Source: Streptomyces sp. Ru72
GTDB lineage: Bacteria; Actinomycetota; Actinomycetes; Streptomycetales; Streptomycetaceae
DNA length: 64,000 nt
Assembly: GCF_002920635.1 (NCBI RefSeq)
Contig: NZ_PQSR01000035.1
Coordinates: forward strand, 1 to 64,000
Direction of reading: 5' to 3'
Of the stretch, positions 26,043 through 34,168 are shown piece by piece (position 1 is the first letter of the stretch; every line of letters begins with the position of its first letter). The translations under genes and the position numbers were made by a program. The notes beneath the pieces are model-generated. The model worked only from the letters and a program-made list of their open reading frames with translations. It made no database searches and was not told the DNA's origin.

Positions 26043-26058
26043 TCGAACTGTCGTACGA
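26043..26058. promoter_or_regulatory. Second, weaker LexA-like box upstream of dnaE2
   Basis: TCGAACTGTCGTACGA matches the 16-base SOS consensus except for GTAC instead of GTTC and one inner base. It lies 46 bases beyond the first box, in an unusually AT-rich patch. Confidence 0.42.
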
Positions 26059-26412
26059 CTACCTTTCGGGCGCGCGCTCCTGCCCAAACATGGACAAAAT
26101 ACCCGCGCAAGAGCGTGCGGACATACGGTCGCCCGCCTGCGGATCGCGGACACACGGGGGCAGAGACACCCACCGCACCGGCGTGAACGCGGCTCGGAAA
26201 CTCCCGATGATCGGAAACTCCCGATGCTCAGCCACGCCGCGACGCCGAGCACCCCCGGGCACCCGCCGACGGAGACGGTCCTGCCCAGGCCGTCGCGGCC
26301 GGCGCCCTCGATCCATCGGCCGGCGATCCCGACAAGCGGTGCATCCGAGGGTTGTCCCCATGCGGGCAGCGCGGTCTAGTCCTGGCTGGATTTCGCCTCT
26401 GAGGTTTCTGGT

Positions 26413-26944
26413 TCAAGCCGGTGACCGCGGGCAGCGCGCGTTGCTCCTGCATCGACGACTCGGCCGCCTCCGGCGTCTGCCGCGGTACCCCGCCACCGGC
26501 CGCTGCGTCCGCTCCAGGGAACCGCAGCAGCTCCACCGGGAAGGGCAGGACCGGCGAGGAGTTCTTCTCGGCGCCACCGCCACCACCGTCTGCAGCAGCC
26601 GCAGTTGCAGCGCGACGGGCGTCTCGGCCATCTGCTGCGCCGCCTCCGCCGACTTCTTCGAAGCCCAAAGTTCCGCGTCGGCGTCCACCCGGACCGTGAC
26701 GTTGTCGCGGGTGATGCCCTCATGCGCGGGCACCGGCATCGTCACGATCTGCACGTCGACCCGGCGGAGCCGGTCGGCGAACGGCACGACCAGCGTCAGC
26801 CCGGGTCCCCGCACCTCGGCCTGAGCCACCCGAGGCGGAACACCGTCCCGGCTCGTACTGCTCGACGCCCCGGACCGCCGCCATCGCGTAGACGGCGCCG
26901 GCGGACGCGAGCGCCGCCCCCGCCGCCTCCGGCTCCTCCACCAT
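26413..26944 (-). pseudogene. Decayed SPFH (stomatin/prohibitin) gene
   Basis: Pieces of one SPFH protein can be read in order from 26944 downward but in different frames. MVEEPEAAGAALASAGAVYA to EQYE is in one frame, VFRLG in a second, and EVRGPGLTLVVPFADRLRR to TRDNVTVRVDA in a third. The text then jumps directly to SKKSAEAAQQMAETPVALQLR, which in intact stomatins lies well over 100 residues later, so an internal block is deleted. After VVAVA the frame shifts again (EKNSSPVLPFPVELLRF). At least three frameshifts and one deletion make it non-functional. Intact relatives organise membrane microdomains. The unit is isolated between dnaE2 and an S1 protease gene. Confidence 0.75.
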
Positions 26945-27025
26945 GCCGGCCCACAGGGTCCGAAGTGGGCGCATCAGGTGCTTGCCCGGTGCCCGCCTCG
27001 GCGGTAGACCCGGGACGCGACAAGG

Positions 27026-27064
27026 GCGAGCCCCCGCACGCGGGTTGCGTACGGGGGCTCGCCT
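27026..27064 (-). terminator. Hairpin terminator after S1 protease
   Basis: A perfect 12-bp inverted repeat (GGCGAGCCCCCG at 27026-27037 with its complement at 27053-27064) lies about 54 bases downstream of the protease stop codon. It would also shield the protease gene from readthrough on the other strand. Confidence 0.72.
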
Positions 27065-27117
27065 GCTGCCGGATGCAGGTCAGCCGTGCGGGTGTGCCGG
27101 CGTGGAGGTCCTCCGCG

Positions 27118-28023
27118 TCAGTAGACGTGGACGCCGTAGGCGCTCAGGGCCTCGGTGACCGGCTGGAAGAAGGTCGTGCCGCCGGAGGTGCAGTTGCCGC
27201 TGCCACCGGAGGTCAGACCGTAGGCGACACCGCTGTTGGAGTACAGCGGGCCACCGGAGTCGCCGGGCTCGGCGCACACCGTGGTCTGGATGAGGCCGTA
27301 GACGATGTCACCGTTGCCGTAGTTGACCGTCGCGTTGAGCGCGGTGACGCGGCCGCTGTGGATGCCGGTGGTGGAGCCGCGGCGGTAGACGGTGGTGCCG
27401 ACGGAGGGCGTGGCCGCGCTCGTGATGTCGACGCTGCCCACGGTGCCGGACTTGGACACCGAGCTGTTGGTGTAGCGCACGATGCCGTAGTCGTTGCCGG
27501 GGAAGCTGGAGCCGGCCGTGGTGCCGAGCGTGGTGGAGTGCGACGAGTTCGACCACCAGGTGCCCGCGCCGTCGGTGCAGTGACCGGCGGTCAGGAAGTA
27601 GTAGTTCCCGCTGTTGTCCTGCACGTTGAAGCCGAGCGAGCAGCGCCAGCTACTCGCATAGATGGCGTCGCCGCCGGAGATCAGCTTGTTGAACCTGCCC
27701 GGGGTGTGCTTGATCGTGAGGGCACCGGCGTTGCCGCCGGCCTCCTGCTTGATCTTGGCGATCTCGGCGTTCGAGACCGTGCTGTCGACGGTGACGACGA
27801 CGCGGTTCGTCTTCGGGTCGACGGCCCAGGCGGTGCCCGGGACATCGGCCTTGAGCACCGAGTCGCTCGCCTTGGTGAGTTGGTTCGCGCTGAAGGTCTG
27901 TGCGGAGCTCGCGTTCGCGCTGGGGACCGTGAACGCGGCGGCGGCCAGGAGTCCGGTGGCCACGGCGATCAGCCGGGTCCGTCTCGCGATGCCGCTCGTG
28001 GGGTTGGTGCGCTTGAACCTCAC
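27118..28023 (-). CDS. Secreted S1-family serine protease (streptogrisin-like, with propeptide)
   Basis: The 301-residue preproprotein has a signal peptide (about 1-38), a propeptide of about 75 residues of the alpha-lytic type (IKQEAGGNAGALTIKHTPG), and a mature chymotrypsin-like domain. The catalytic triad is visible: His in TAGHC (about residue 148), Asp in DYGIVRY (about 177) and Ser in GDSGGPL (about 255). Three Cys pairs match streptogrisins. Such proteases digest external protein and are folded by their propeptide. GTG 28023 has GGAGGGG upstream and starts the positively charged signal sequence VRFKRTNPTSGIARR. A hairpin terminator follows the gene. Confidence 0.93.
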   Translation of the reverse strand: MRFKRTNPTSGIARRTRLIAVATGLLAAAAFTVPSANASSAQTFSANQLTKASDSVLKADVPGTAWAVDPKTNRVVVTVDSTVSNAEIAKIKQEAGGNAGALTIKHTPGRFNKLISGGDAIYASSWRCSLGFNVQDNSGNYYFLTAGHCTDGAGTWWSNSSHSTTLGTTAGSSFPGNDYGIVRYTNSSVSKSGTVGSVDITSAATPSVGTTVYRRGSTTGIHSGRVTALNATVNYGNGDIVYGLIQTTVCAEPGDSGGPLYSNSGVAYGLTSGGSGNCTSGGTTFFQPVTEALSAYGVHVY

Positions 28024-28251
28024 TTGTCGTTCCCCTCCAAGGGAAGTCGGGGGCCCACGTGGGGGATGGGGCCCGTGAGTCGCAGCCGGGGGCCGTGCCA
28101 TCCGGATTCCGGACACGCCGTGCCCCTGACAAGCGCTGTGGGGGAGTATTCGGCCGCGTGACCGAAGGACGCAAGGGCGCCTTTCGGCCGCGCAGTCTTT
28201 AACCTCTCTGGGGCTCCAAGGGATTGACAGCGGCCCTGTGACGCCTTGTGT

Positions 28252-29034
28252 CTACAGCAGGGCACGCTCCCCCGCCTCGATCGCGACACCCAGCGTGTTG
28301 CCCGGCGGTGGGAACGGGCAGACGAAGTGGTCCGCGAAGGCACAGGGCGGCAGCAGCGCGCGGTTGAAGTCCACGGTCGTGCGCCCCTCGGCATCGGGTG
28401 CGGGCGGCCGCAGGAACCGGAAGCGGAAACTGGTGTCCCCGCTGGTGGTGTCGGCGAACACGGCCCACAGCGAGCCATCGCCCTCGACCGACACCTGGAG
28501 GGTCAGGTCCTGCCCGTCGAGGGTGAAGGCGAGCACTCCGCCGAGACCGAGCCCGCGGTGACGTCCGTCGGCGTTCTCGACGCGTACGGTGCGGCTCTCC
28601 CCGTACGGGGTGAAGTGCCCCTCGACGGACCAGCGCGGATCGTGGGGCGTGACGTCGATACCCCGGAAGTCCCGGCGTGCCGGGGCTGCCGGGTCGTAGT
28701 CGCGCACGCCCCACACGCCCTCGCGGGCGAGGACGACCAGGCGGCGCTCGCCGGCCGCGACGCGGGCCGCGCCCACCGGCCCGGTATCGGCGTCCAGGCG
28801 GACCTCACCGGTGAAGGGCCGCCCGTCGACCGTCAGTCCGTCGGTCTCACCGGCCGTCAGTGCCACCGCGTCACCGTCGTCCGTCCACCGTCCGGGAATG
28901 CCCGGAATGTGACCGTCCGGATAATCCTCCAGCCAGTAGGTACCGGTCAACGCGAGCGGCCCGTACGGCTCCGACACCTGCGCGGTGCGGTGCTCGTGCC
29001 ACTGCTTCCACTCGTCGGATGCGTCCGTCGTCAT
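28252..29034 (-). CDS. DUF1684 domain protein
   Basis: The 260-residue protein fits the DUF1684 family: a central strand-rich domain with LTGTYWLEDYPDGHIPGIPG near the start, FRGIDVTPHDPRWSVEG in the middle, and a C-terminal CAFADHFVCPFPPPGNTL with a Cys pair and a family-typical Pro-Pro-Gly turn. The function of the family is unknown. No signal peptide or membrane helix is visible, so it is probably cytoplasmic. ATG 29034 has AAGG about nine bases upstream; longer frames lack a site. It is followed, after about 230 bases, by the S1 protease gene on the same strand. Confidence 0.8.
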   Translation of the reverse strand: MTTDASDEWKQWHEHRTAQVSEPYGPLALTGTYWLEDYPDGHIPGIPGRWTDDGDAVALTAGETDGLTVDGRPFTGEVRLDADTGPVGAARVAAGERRLVVLAREGVWGVRDYDPAAPARRDFRGIDVTPHDPRWSVEGHFTPYGESRTVRVENADGRHRGLGLGGVLAFTLDGQDLTLQVSVEGDGSLWAVFADTTSGDTSFRFRFLRPPAPDAEGRTTVDFNRALLPPCAFADHFVCPFPPPGNTLGVAIEAGERALL

Positions 29035-29173
29035 GTGGTCAACCCTTCCATATGGGACACGTGCGCCCGGGGTGCGAGCGCAGCGTGGTGGGATGCGGTA
29101 CGAGGAAGAACCCATCGGCGGCGCCCGATCGGACGAACCCGTCCCTCGGGCGAACGTCGCGCAGAGCGCGGCA

Positions 29174-30157
29174 TCATGACCTTCCGCCCGTCACGACGTA
29201 CCGGGGGGCGGGCCGCCGCAGGCCCAGGTGCTCCCTGAGCGTGCTGCCCGGATAGAAGGTGCGGAACAGACCGCGGTGCTGGAGCAGCGCGACCGTGCCG
29301 TTGACGAGCCGCTCCAGGTCACGGCGCGGCTCGGCGGGCCTGAGGTGGAAGCCGTCGACGACACCGGCCGTGTGCCAGTGGGCGATCAGTTCTGCCAGGC
29401 CGACGGGGCCGCCGCGGTAGAAGGGGCCGTGCGCGGTCTGCCGAGGTATGCCCCCGCCTCCCCCAAGCTCTCGGCTTCTCCCCCGCTCTCGGCTTCGCTC
29501 GAGCGAGGGGACCCCCATGAACAGCGGGGACCCCCATCCGGGTTCGGCCGCGTGTTCGCCGTCGCCGAGGTCGACGACGAGGCTCGCCAGGACGCGCAGG
29601 GCGTCCGGTTGACGGCCGGACTCGCGTGCCGCGTCCCGCAGTTCGTCGCGCAGAGCAGCGGCCTGCGCGGGGCTCGTGACGCGGGCGAGTGCCACGTCGG
29701 CGTGGCGGGCGACGTCGGTACGGGTGCCCGCGTCGGTGGCGTCGGCGACGCGGACCGGGTGGCCCTGCGGCGACCCGGAGTCCTCCCACCCCTCCCGTAG
29801 CCGGGTATCTCCCTCGGCCGCCGGCAGGTCGAGGTGCCGGCCCGCCCGGCCGCCGCTGTCCCGGTCGAGGGTCGCGAGGGCCGTCCGCACACGGGACGGC
29901 TCCGCGGACGTGCTGGGCACCAGGCCGATACGGCGGGTTGCGGCCGCGGCGCGGTGCAGCACGGCGAGCGCATCGGGGCCCGGGGCCAGGGATCGGTGGG
30001 GGCCGGACCAGGCGGAGTGGTCGCCGAGCGTGACGAAGTCGAGCGCACCGCGCTCCGCGAGCCGTACCGCCTCGACATGGCGGTCGACATCACGGGCCTC
30101 CCGCTGGTCGACGGCGGCGGCCAGGTGCAGCAGTCCCCGGCCGTGGGATGAGGTCAT
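29174..30157 (-). CDS. LLM-class flavin-dependent oxidoreductase, repeat-interrupted
   Basis: The 327-residue protein has the bacterial luciferase-like (LLM) pattern: LHLAAAVDQREARDVDRHVE at the start, LDFVTLGDH, then PDALAVLHRAAAATRRIGLVPSTS. This is a short F420- or FMN-dependent monooxygenase or desulfonase type. Close to residue 220 a low-complexity Arg/Glu/Gly-rich insertion interrupts the barrel exactly where the genomic repeat at 29446-29540 lies, and the protein is shorter before it than a typical LLM enzyme of about 350-380 residues. Activity may therefore be impaired. It is 33 bases downstream of the FAD protein gene, on the same strand. Confidence 0.75.
   Translation of the reverse strand: MTSSHGRGLLHLAAAVDQREARDVDRHVEAVRLAERGALDFVTLGDHSAWSGPHRSLAPGPDALAVLHRAAAATRRIGLVPSTSAEPSRVRTALATLDRDSGGRAGRHLDLPAAEGDTRLREGWEDSGSPQGHPVRVADATDAGTRTDVARHADVALARVTSPAQAAALRDELRDAARESGRQPDALRVLASLVVDLGDGEHAAEPGWGSPLFMGVPSLERSRERGRSRELGGGGGIPRQTAHGPFYRGGPVGLAELIAHWHTAGVVDGFHLRPAEPRRDLERLVNGTVALLQHRGLFRTFYPGSTLREHLGLRRPAPRYVVTGGRS
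29446..29540 (-). repeat. Streptomyces-type short palindromic repeat inside the LLM gene
   Basis: This stretch has two direct copies of GCTCTCGGCTTC (29467-29478 and 29485-29496), the palindrome CGCTCGAGCG (29496-29505) and two copies of GGGGACCCCCAT. From memory this CCCCAAGCTCTCGGCTT family recurs in many streptomycete genomes, normally between genes. Here it is translated in frame into about 30 Arg/Glu/Gly-rich residues. Confidence 0.68.
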
Positions 30158-30190
30158 CTCGAGTGAAACCCTTCTGTGGCTGATGGGGCG

Positions 30191-31948
30191 TCACAGCGTC
30201 GTGGACCGGCCGCGCAGGACGGTGAGTGCCGCCCGTGCCGCCGCGTCGTTCTGCCGGAACGCGGGCCCGCCCGTACGGGGCCGGGTGAACGCGCCGGAAC
30301 CCCGGGCGTCGGTGTGCGGGCCGAGCGCGAAGCGCCGGGGATGCGGGCGGCCGGAGCGGTCCAGGACGCGCCCGTCGGCGGGGTCCACGGCGAGCAGTCC
30401 CTCGCCGGTGGCGGCCGCGCCGTCCGCGTGCAGCTCCCGCAGCAGCCGGTCGCGGGTGCGCTCGACCGTGGGGTGCGGCAGCCGCGCCTCGACCAGCGCG
30501 CGGGCCTCGACGAACGCGCCGGGCACGGTGCCGCTCGACGCCCGGAAGACACCGTCCTCGGTGGTGACGGTCATGTCGGCGCCGAGGAACCTCAGGACGC
30601 CCGCGCGGGACAGCGCGAGCATCTGCCGCAGCCGGGGCCCTGGCGGACCGGAGGCCAGGTGGCTGAAGAAGCCGTGCCACCAGGGTCCGATGTCGCCGAG
30701 CCGCACCAGTTGCCCGTAGACGGAGAGCAGCCCGAGGAAGACCGCGAGGTCCGGGCTGTGGGCAGGGTCGTGGCGCCGGGTCAGGTCGGCCTCGATGTAG
30801 CGGCGCAGACCGTCCTGGAGGTCGTCGAAGGAGGCGTGGCGCACCCCGTCCAGCGGACGGTCGAGGGCGCTCAGGTCGAGCCGGTCGGCGGGGTCGGGGA
30901 CGGCGGCGGACACCAGCGCGGGCATCGAGGCCGCGTCCGCGACGGCGTACTTCTCCTCGAAGTCCCTCCAGGCGACCGTGGTGCGCCCGGGGTGGGCGGT
31001 GAACAGCCGGTGGTAGTGGGCGAAGCCCAGTTCCTTCTCGACCAACGGCCACACGTCGCGCCGGAAGTCGAGGCGCTCGGGGCGTGCGAGCAGCGCGTCG
31101 ACCTCGGCGGGCCCGAAGAACCGGGGCAGCGGCGGCCTCTCCCCCGTCCAGCCGTAGCCGAGCTTGGAGTGGTAGGGCACGCCGCGCCGGGAGCCGACGT
31201 ACAGGACGGGTTCGCGTCCCGAAGGCACGTACGTGTCCCCTTCGTACCGTCCGCCGCGCCCCTCGGTGAGCAGCGCCATGAGGTCGACGAAGGCGAGTCC
31301 GAACCCGCGGACGAGGACCGGCTCACCGGCCTTCAGCGGTGACAGGTCGCTGTCGGCCGTGAAGTCCGGCGGCAGATGGACGAGGCCGTGCGCGCGGGCG
31401 TACGACGCCAACGCCCTCTGCTCGCCGTCGAGTTCGGCGTCGAGGTGGCCGAGTGTGAGGACCACGAGGTCGGCGGTCAGCGGCTCGGCCCGTCCCTCCA
31501 GCCAGACCCGCTGCCGGCCCTCGCGCGGGCCGTCGACCCGGACGGCGAAACGGGGGTGGTGGTGGACGCGGATACCGGGCGGCAGGGCGGCGACCGCCTG
31601 CTCGTAGACCCAGCGCAGGTACGCGCCCTGCCGCTGCCTCTCGGCGAACAGACGCCCGTCGACGCCCGCCCACTCGTGCAGGGTGGGGCCCTCGCGCACC
31701 GGGCCCTGCATGGTCACCGTCTCGTCGGTGAACATGGTGACGTCCTCGGCGTGCGAGTTCATCAACAGCAGCGGCGACTGCGCCTGGCGCCAGATGCGTC
31801 CCGCGCCGGGCGGATACGGGTCCACCAGGTGCACGTCCAGCTCGGAACCGGCGTAGAGAGCGGGCGCGTTGGCGGCGATCCGCTCCAGGAAACCGGTCCC
31901 CCGCGGTCCGGCCCCCACGATCACCAGCGAAGGTCGGTCACCGCTCAT
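30191..31948 (-). CDS. FAD/NAD(P)-binding protein of the NAD_binding_9 type
   Basis: The 585-residue protein begins with a Rossmann FAD-binding fingerprint, VIVGAGPRGTGFLERIAANA (about residues 9-28). It continues with LVDPYPPGAGRIWRQ and LLLMNSHAEDVTMFTD, features of the family of FAD-NAD(P)-binding proteins with an N-terminal HI0933/NAD_binding_9 domain. Its chemistry is not defined; a flavin-dependent oxidation or reduction of a small molecule is likely. The ATG overlaps the permease stop codon by four bases, so it is co-translated with the ABC permease and followed closely by the LLM gene. Together they suggest uptake and redox processing of a sulfur or nitrogen compound. Confidence 0.82.
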   Translation of the reverse strand: MSGDRPSLVIVGAGPRGTGFLERIAANAPALYAGSELDVHLVDPYPPGAGRIWRQAQSPLLLMNSHAEDVTMFTDETVTMQGPVREGPTLHEWAGVDGRLFAERQRQGAYLRWVYEQAVAALPPGIRVHHHPRFAVRVDGPREGRQRVWLEGRAEPLTADLVVLTLGHLDAELDGEQRALASYARAHGLVHLPPDFTADSDLSPLKAGEPVLVRGFGLAFVDLMALLTEGRGGRYEGDTYVPSGREPVLYVGSRRGVPYHSKLGYGWTGERPPLPRFFGPAEVDALLARPERLDFRRDVWPLVEKELGFAHYHRLFTAHPGRTTVAWRDFEEKYAVADAASMPALVSAAVPDPADRLDLSALDRPLDGVRHASFDDLQDGLRRYIEADLTRRHDPAHSPDLAVFLGLLSVYGQLVRLGDIGPWWHGFFSHLASGPPGPRLRQMLALSRAGVLRFLGADMTVTTEDGVFRASSGTVPGAFVEARALVEARLPHPTVERTRDRLLRELHADGAAATGEGLLAVDPADGRVLDRSGRPHPRRFALGPHTDARGSGAFTRPRTGGPAFRQNDAAARAALTVLRGRSTTL

Positions 31949-32793
31949 CGTGTGCGCTCCGCACCGCGCGCGTAGTGCTTCTCCACGTGGTATTGGCCGA
32001 CGCTGAGCACCGAGGTGACGATGACGTACCAGAGCGTGGCGACCATCAGCAGCGGGATGACCTGGTAGGTGCGGTGGTAGATGAGCTGCGCCGAGTAGAG
32101 CAGGTCCTGCACGGCGATGACGCTGACGATGGACGTGCCCTTGAGGGTGCCGATCAGCATGTTCGCGGCCGGGGGCACGATGGACCGCATCGCCTGCGGG
32201 AGCACGATCCGCCACCAGCGCTGCCACCGGCTCAGGCCGAGAGCCTGCGCGGCCTCGATCTGGCCCCGGTCGACGGAGAGGATGCCGCCGCGCACCACTT
32301 CGGCGGCGTACGCGGCCTCGTGCAGCGTCAGACCGACGACGGCGACGGTGACCGGGCCGAACAGGTTCACGGTCTTCACGCCGAGGATGTGCGGGTACAG
32401 GGCGCCGATGTTGAACCAGAACAGCAGCTGCACCAGGATCGGCACCGAGCGGAACAGCCAGACGTAACCCCAACTGACGCTCTTGAGCACCGGATTGGCG
32501 GACAGCCGGGCCGCGGCGAGAAGGGTGCCCAGGGCGAAGCCGAGGCCCATGACGACCGCGGTCAGCCAGAGGGTCAGCCAGAGGCCGCGCAGGACGGCGG
32601 TGGAGGTGAAGTAGGCGCCGACGACGTCCCACTGGAACGCCTCGTTGCGCACGATGGAGGCGAGGGCGAAGCCGAGCAGGACCAGGACCACGAGGGCCGC
32701 GGCCCACTGACCGAGGTGGCGCCGCGGGACGAGACGTGGGGGTGCGGCTTCATCGGCGGCCGCGGCCGGTTTGGCGAGGGTCTCGGAGGACAT
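31945..32793 (-). CDS. Amino-acid-type ABC transporter permease (HisM family)
   Basis: The 282-residue protein has the six-helix core of the polar amino acid permeases and the ATPase-contact loop EAAYAAEVVRGGILSVDRG with the EAA motif and trailing GQIEAAQALGLSRWQ (about residues 165-190). Motif spacing is typical of HisM/GlnP. ATG 32793 has GGAG seven bases upstream. No ABC ATPase gene lies next to it, so the ATPase must be encoded elsewhere or shared. The substrate-binding partner is most likely the divergent lipoprotein gene. It overlaps the FAD gene by four bases. Confidence 0.87.
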   Translation of the reverse strand: MSSETLAKPAAAADEAAPPRLVPRRHLGQWAAALVVLVLLGFALASIVRNEAFQWDVVGAYFTSTAVLRGLWLTLWLTAVVMGLGFALGTLLAAARLSANPVLKSVSWGYVWLFRSVPILVQLLFWFNIGALYPHILGVKTVNLFGPVTVAVVGLTLHEAAYAAEVVRGGILSVDRGQIEAAQALGLSRWQRWWRIVLPQAMRSIVPPAANMLIGTLKGTSIVSVIAVQDLLYSAQLIYHRTYQVIPLLMVATLWYVIVTSVLSVGQYHVEKHYARGAERTR

Positions 32794-32986
32794 GCGAAGG
32801 CTCCGTGATACGTCGAGTCGAACACGGGTGGGTGCCTTCACACAGGCCCTGTACGGCCGAGCCCCTCAGCAGGGCCGTGTCCTGAGCGTACGTGGCCGTT
32901 TCCCCGAGCTGTCAAGGCCGTCCACAGTGTGGGCCGTGCGTCTCAAGTCGGTTGACGGGGTAACGGATGCCTGTTCCACTTGGCAC

Positions 32987-33058
32987 ATGCGCCCACAGCA
33001 GCGGCTGGTCACCCGCTCCCACATCGACTTCGGTCGTGTGTGGTCCTGTTCCTGTTGA
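32987..33058 (+). CDS. Cys-ending leader peptide (23 residues)
   Basis: A 23-residue frame runs from ATG 32987 to TGA 33056-33058, about 150 bases before the substrate-binding-protein start. It contains the RSHIDFGRVWSCSC pattern, closely like the family of short actinobacterial leader peptides that contain HID(L/F)xRV and end in Cys, found before sulfur-metabolism genes. Two Cys codons lie at the very end. In this class, stalling at Cys codons when Cys-tRNA is scarce changes RNA folding and lets the downstream gene be expressed. A hairpin with competing copies follows. The regulatory role here is inferred from the family. Confidence 0.68.
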   Translation: MRPQQRLVTRSHIDFGRVWSCSC

Positions 33059-33090
33059 GCTGACGCCCTGCACTTTCCGACGCCCTGTAC

Positions 33091-33107
33091 GCCCTGATCC
33101 GCAGGGC
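33091..33107 (+). terminator. Candidate attenuator hairpin after the leader peptide
   Basis: GCCCTG-ATCCG-CAGGGC forms a six-bp stem ending in CCTCTTT, 33 bases after the leader-peptide stop. Two further GCCCTG copies upstream (33065-33070, 33082-33087) and one downstream (33149-33154) could pair with the same CAGGGC, giving alternative folds. Not folded by computation. Confidence 0.45.
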
Positions 33108-33211
33108 CTCTTTCGCGTTCGCCACGCGCTTTCCACGCCTTCACACGCGCCCTGACCCTCTTCGCGTTCCCTCGCGCGCTGTCACTTCCGCTCCCAGGAG
33201 ACCCCTGACCC

Positions 33212-34168
33212 ATGCGTACGTCGACACGTACAAACACGAGGCTTCTCACCCCCTTTGCCCTTGCTGTCTCGGCAGCTCTGTCGCTCACCGCGTGCGGTTC
33301 CGGCGGCACGTCGGGATCGGGCGGTACCGATGCCCGGGCCGCCGCCAGGACCGGGAAGATCCCGGCCACGGACGTGGTCTCGGCCGTCAAGGCCTACGAG
33401 CCCGCCGCCAGGCTGCTGCCGGCGGGCGTGCACGACCTGACCGTCGGGGTCGCCGTCTCCGGCCAGTTGCCGGGCACCAGTTATCTGGACGACGGCAAGA
33501 CGCTCGTCGGGCAGGACATCGACTTCTCGAACGCCGTCGCGAAGACGCTCGGGCTCAGGCTGAAGCTCGAACCGGCGAGCTTCGAGGCGATCCTGCCGGC
33601 GCTCGGCAGCGGCAAGTACGACTTCGGTGCGAGCAACTTCGGTGTCACCGACGAGCGACGCAGGGCGATCGACTTCGTCACCTACATCAACGACGGCCAG
33701 GGCTTCGCCGCCCGCAAGGACAGCGACCTCGAGAAGGTCACCGATCTGAAGCAGCTGTGCGGGCTGAACGTGGCGACCGGCGCCGGCACGACCTTCGAGG
33801 CGACCCTGGAGGAGAACAAGCACGTCTGCACGGACGCGGGCAAGAAGCCGTACGGCGTGCAGACGTACAGCGAGTCGGGCGCGCTGTGGTCGTCCCTGCA
33901 GCAGGGCCGCAGCGATGTGGTGATGTCGACGATCAACGGCCTGCGGTACGCGGTCGCCCAGCAGCCGGGGCTGAAGTTCCTGAACGAGTACCACCGCCTC
34001 GACGTCGGCTTCGCCTTCAAGAAGGGCACGAAACTGGCAGCGGCGTTCCAGGCCGCGGTGAACCGTCTGATCGCCGACGGAACGTACGGGAAGATCCTGA
34101 AGAAGTGGGGGACGACGGACTCGGCGATCAGCACGTCGCAGATCTCACCTCCGGAGCTGAGGAACTGA
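33212..34168 (+). CDS. Amino-acid-type ABC transporter substrate-binding lipoprotein
   Basis: The 318-residue protein has a lipoprotein signal peptide ending in the lipobox LTAC (lipidated Cys at about residue 28), followed by a Gly/Ser linker and a two-lobe SBP_bac_3 domain (DLTVGVAVSGQLPGTSYLDD to KKWGTTDSAI). It should capture a small polar solute outside the cell and deliver it to the divergent HisM-type permease. The Cys-ending leader peptide upstream points to a sulfur-containing substrate such as cystine, methionine or a sulfonate, but the sequence itself does not show this. ATG 33212 has AGGAG about nine bases upstream. Its end overlaps the convergent NIT gene by 41 bases. Confidence 0.9.
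   Translation: MRTSTRTNTRLLTPFALAVSAALSLTACGSGGTSGSGGTDARAAARTGKIPATDVVSAVKAYEPAARLLPAGVHDLTVGVAVSGQLPGTSYLDDGKTLVGQDIDFSNAVAKTLGLRLKLEPASFEAILPALGSGKYDFGASNFGVTDERRRAIDFVTYINDGQGFAARKDSDLEKVTDLKQLCGLNVATGAGTTFEATLEENKHVCTDAGKKPYGVQTYSESGALWSSLQQGRSDVVMSTINGLRYAVAQQPGLKFLNEYHRLDVGFAFKKGTKLAAAFQAAVNRLIADGTYGKILKKWGTTDSAISTSQISPPELRN

Noticed and set aside
26228..26668. 146-residue minus-strand frame
   Set aside because: It is one of the shifted frames of the decayed SPFH gene and not an independent gene.
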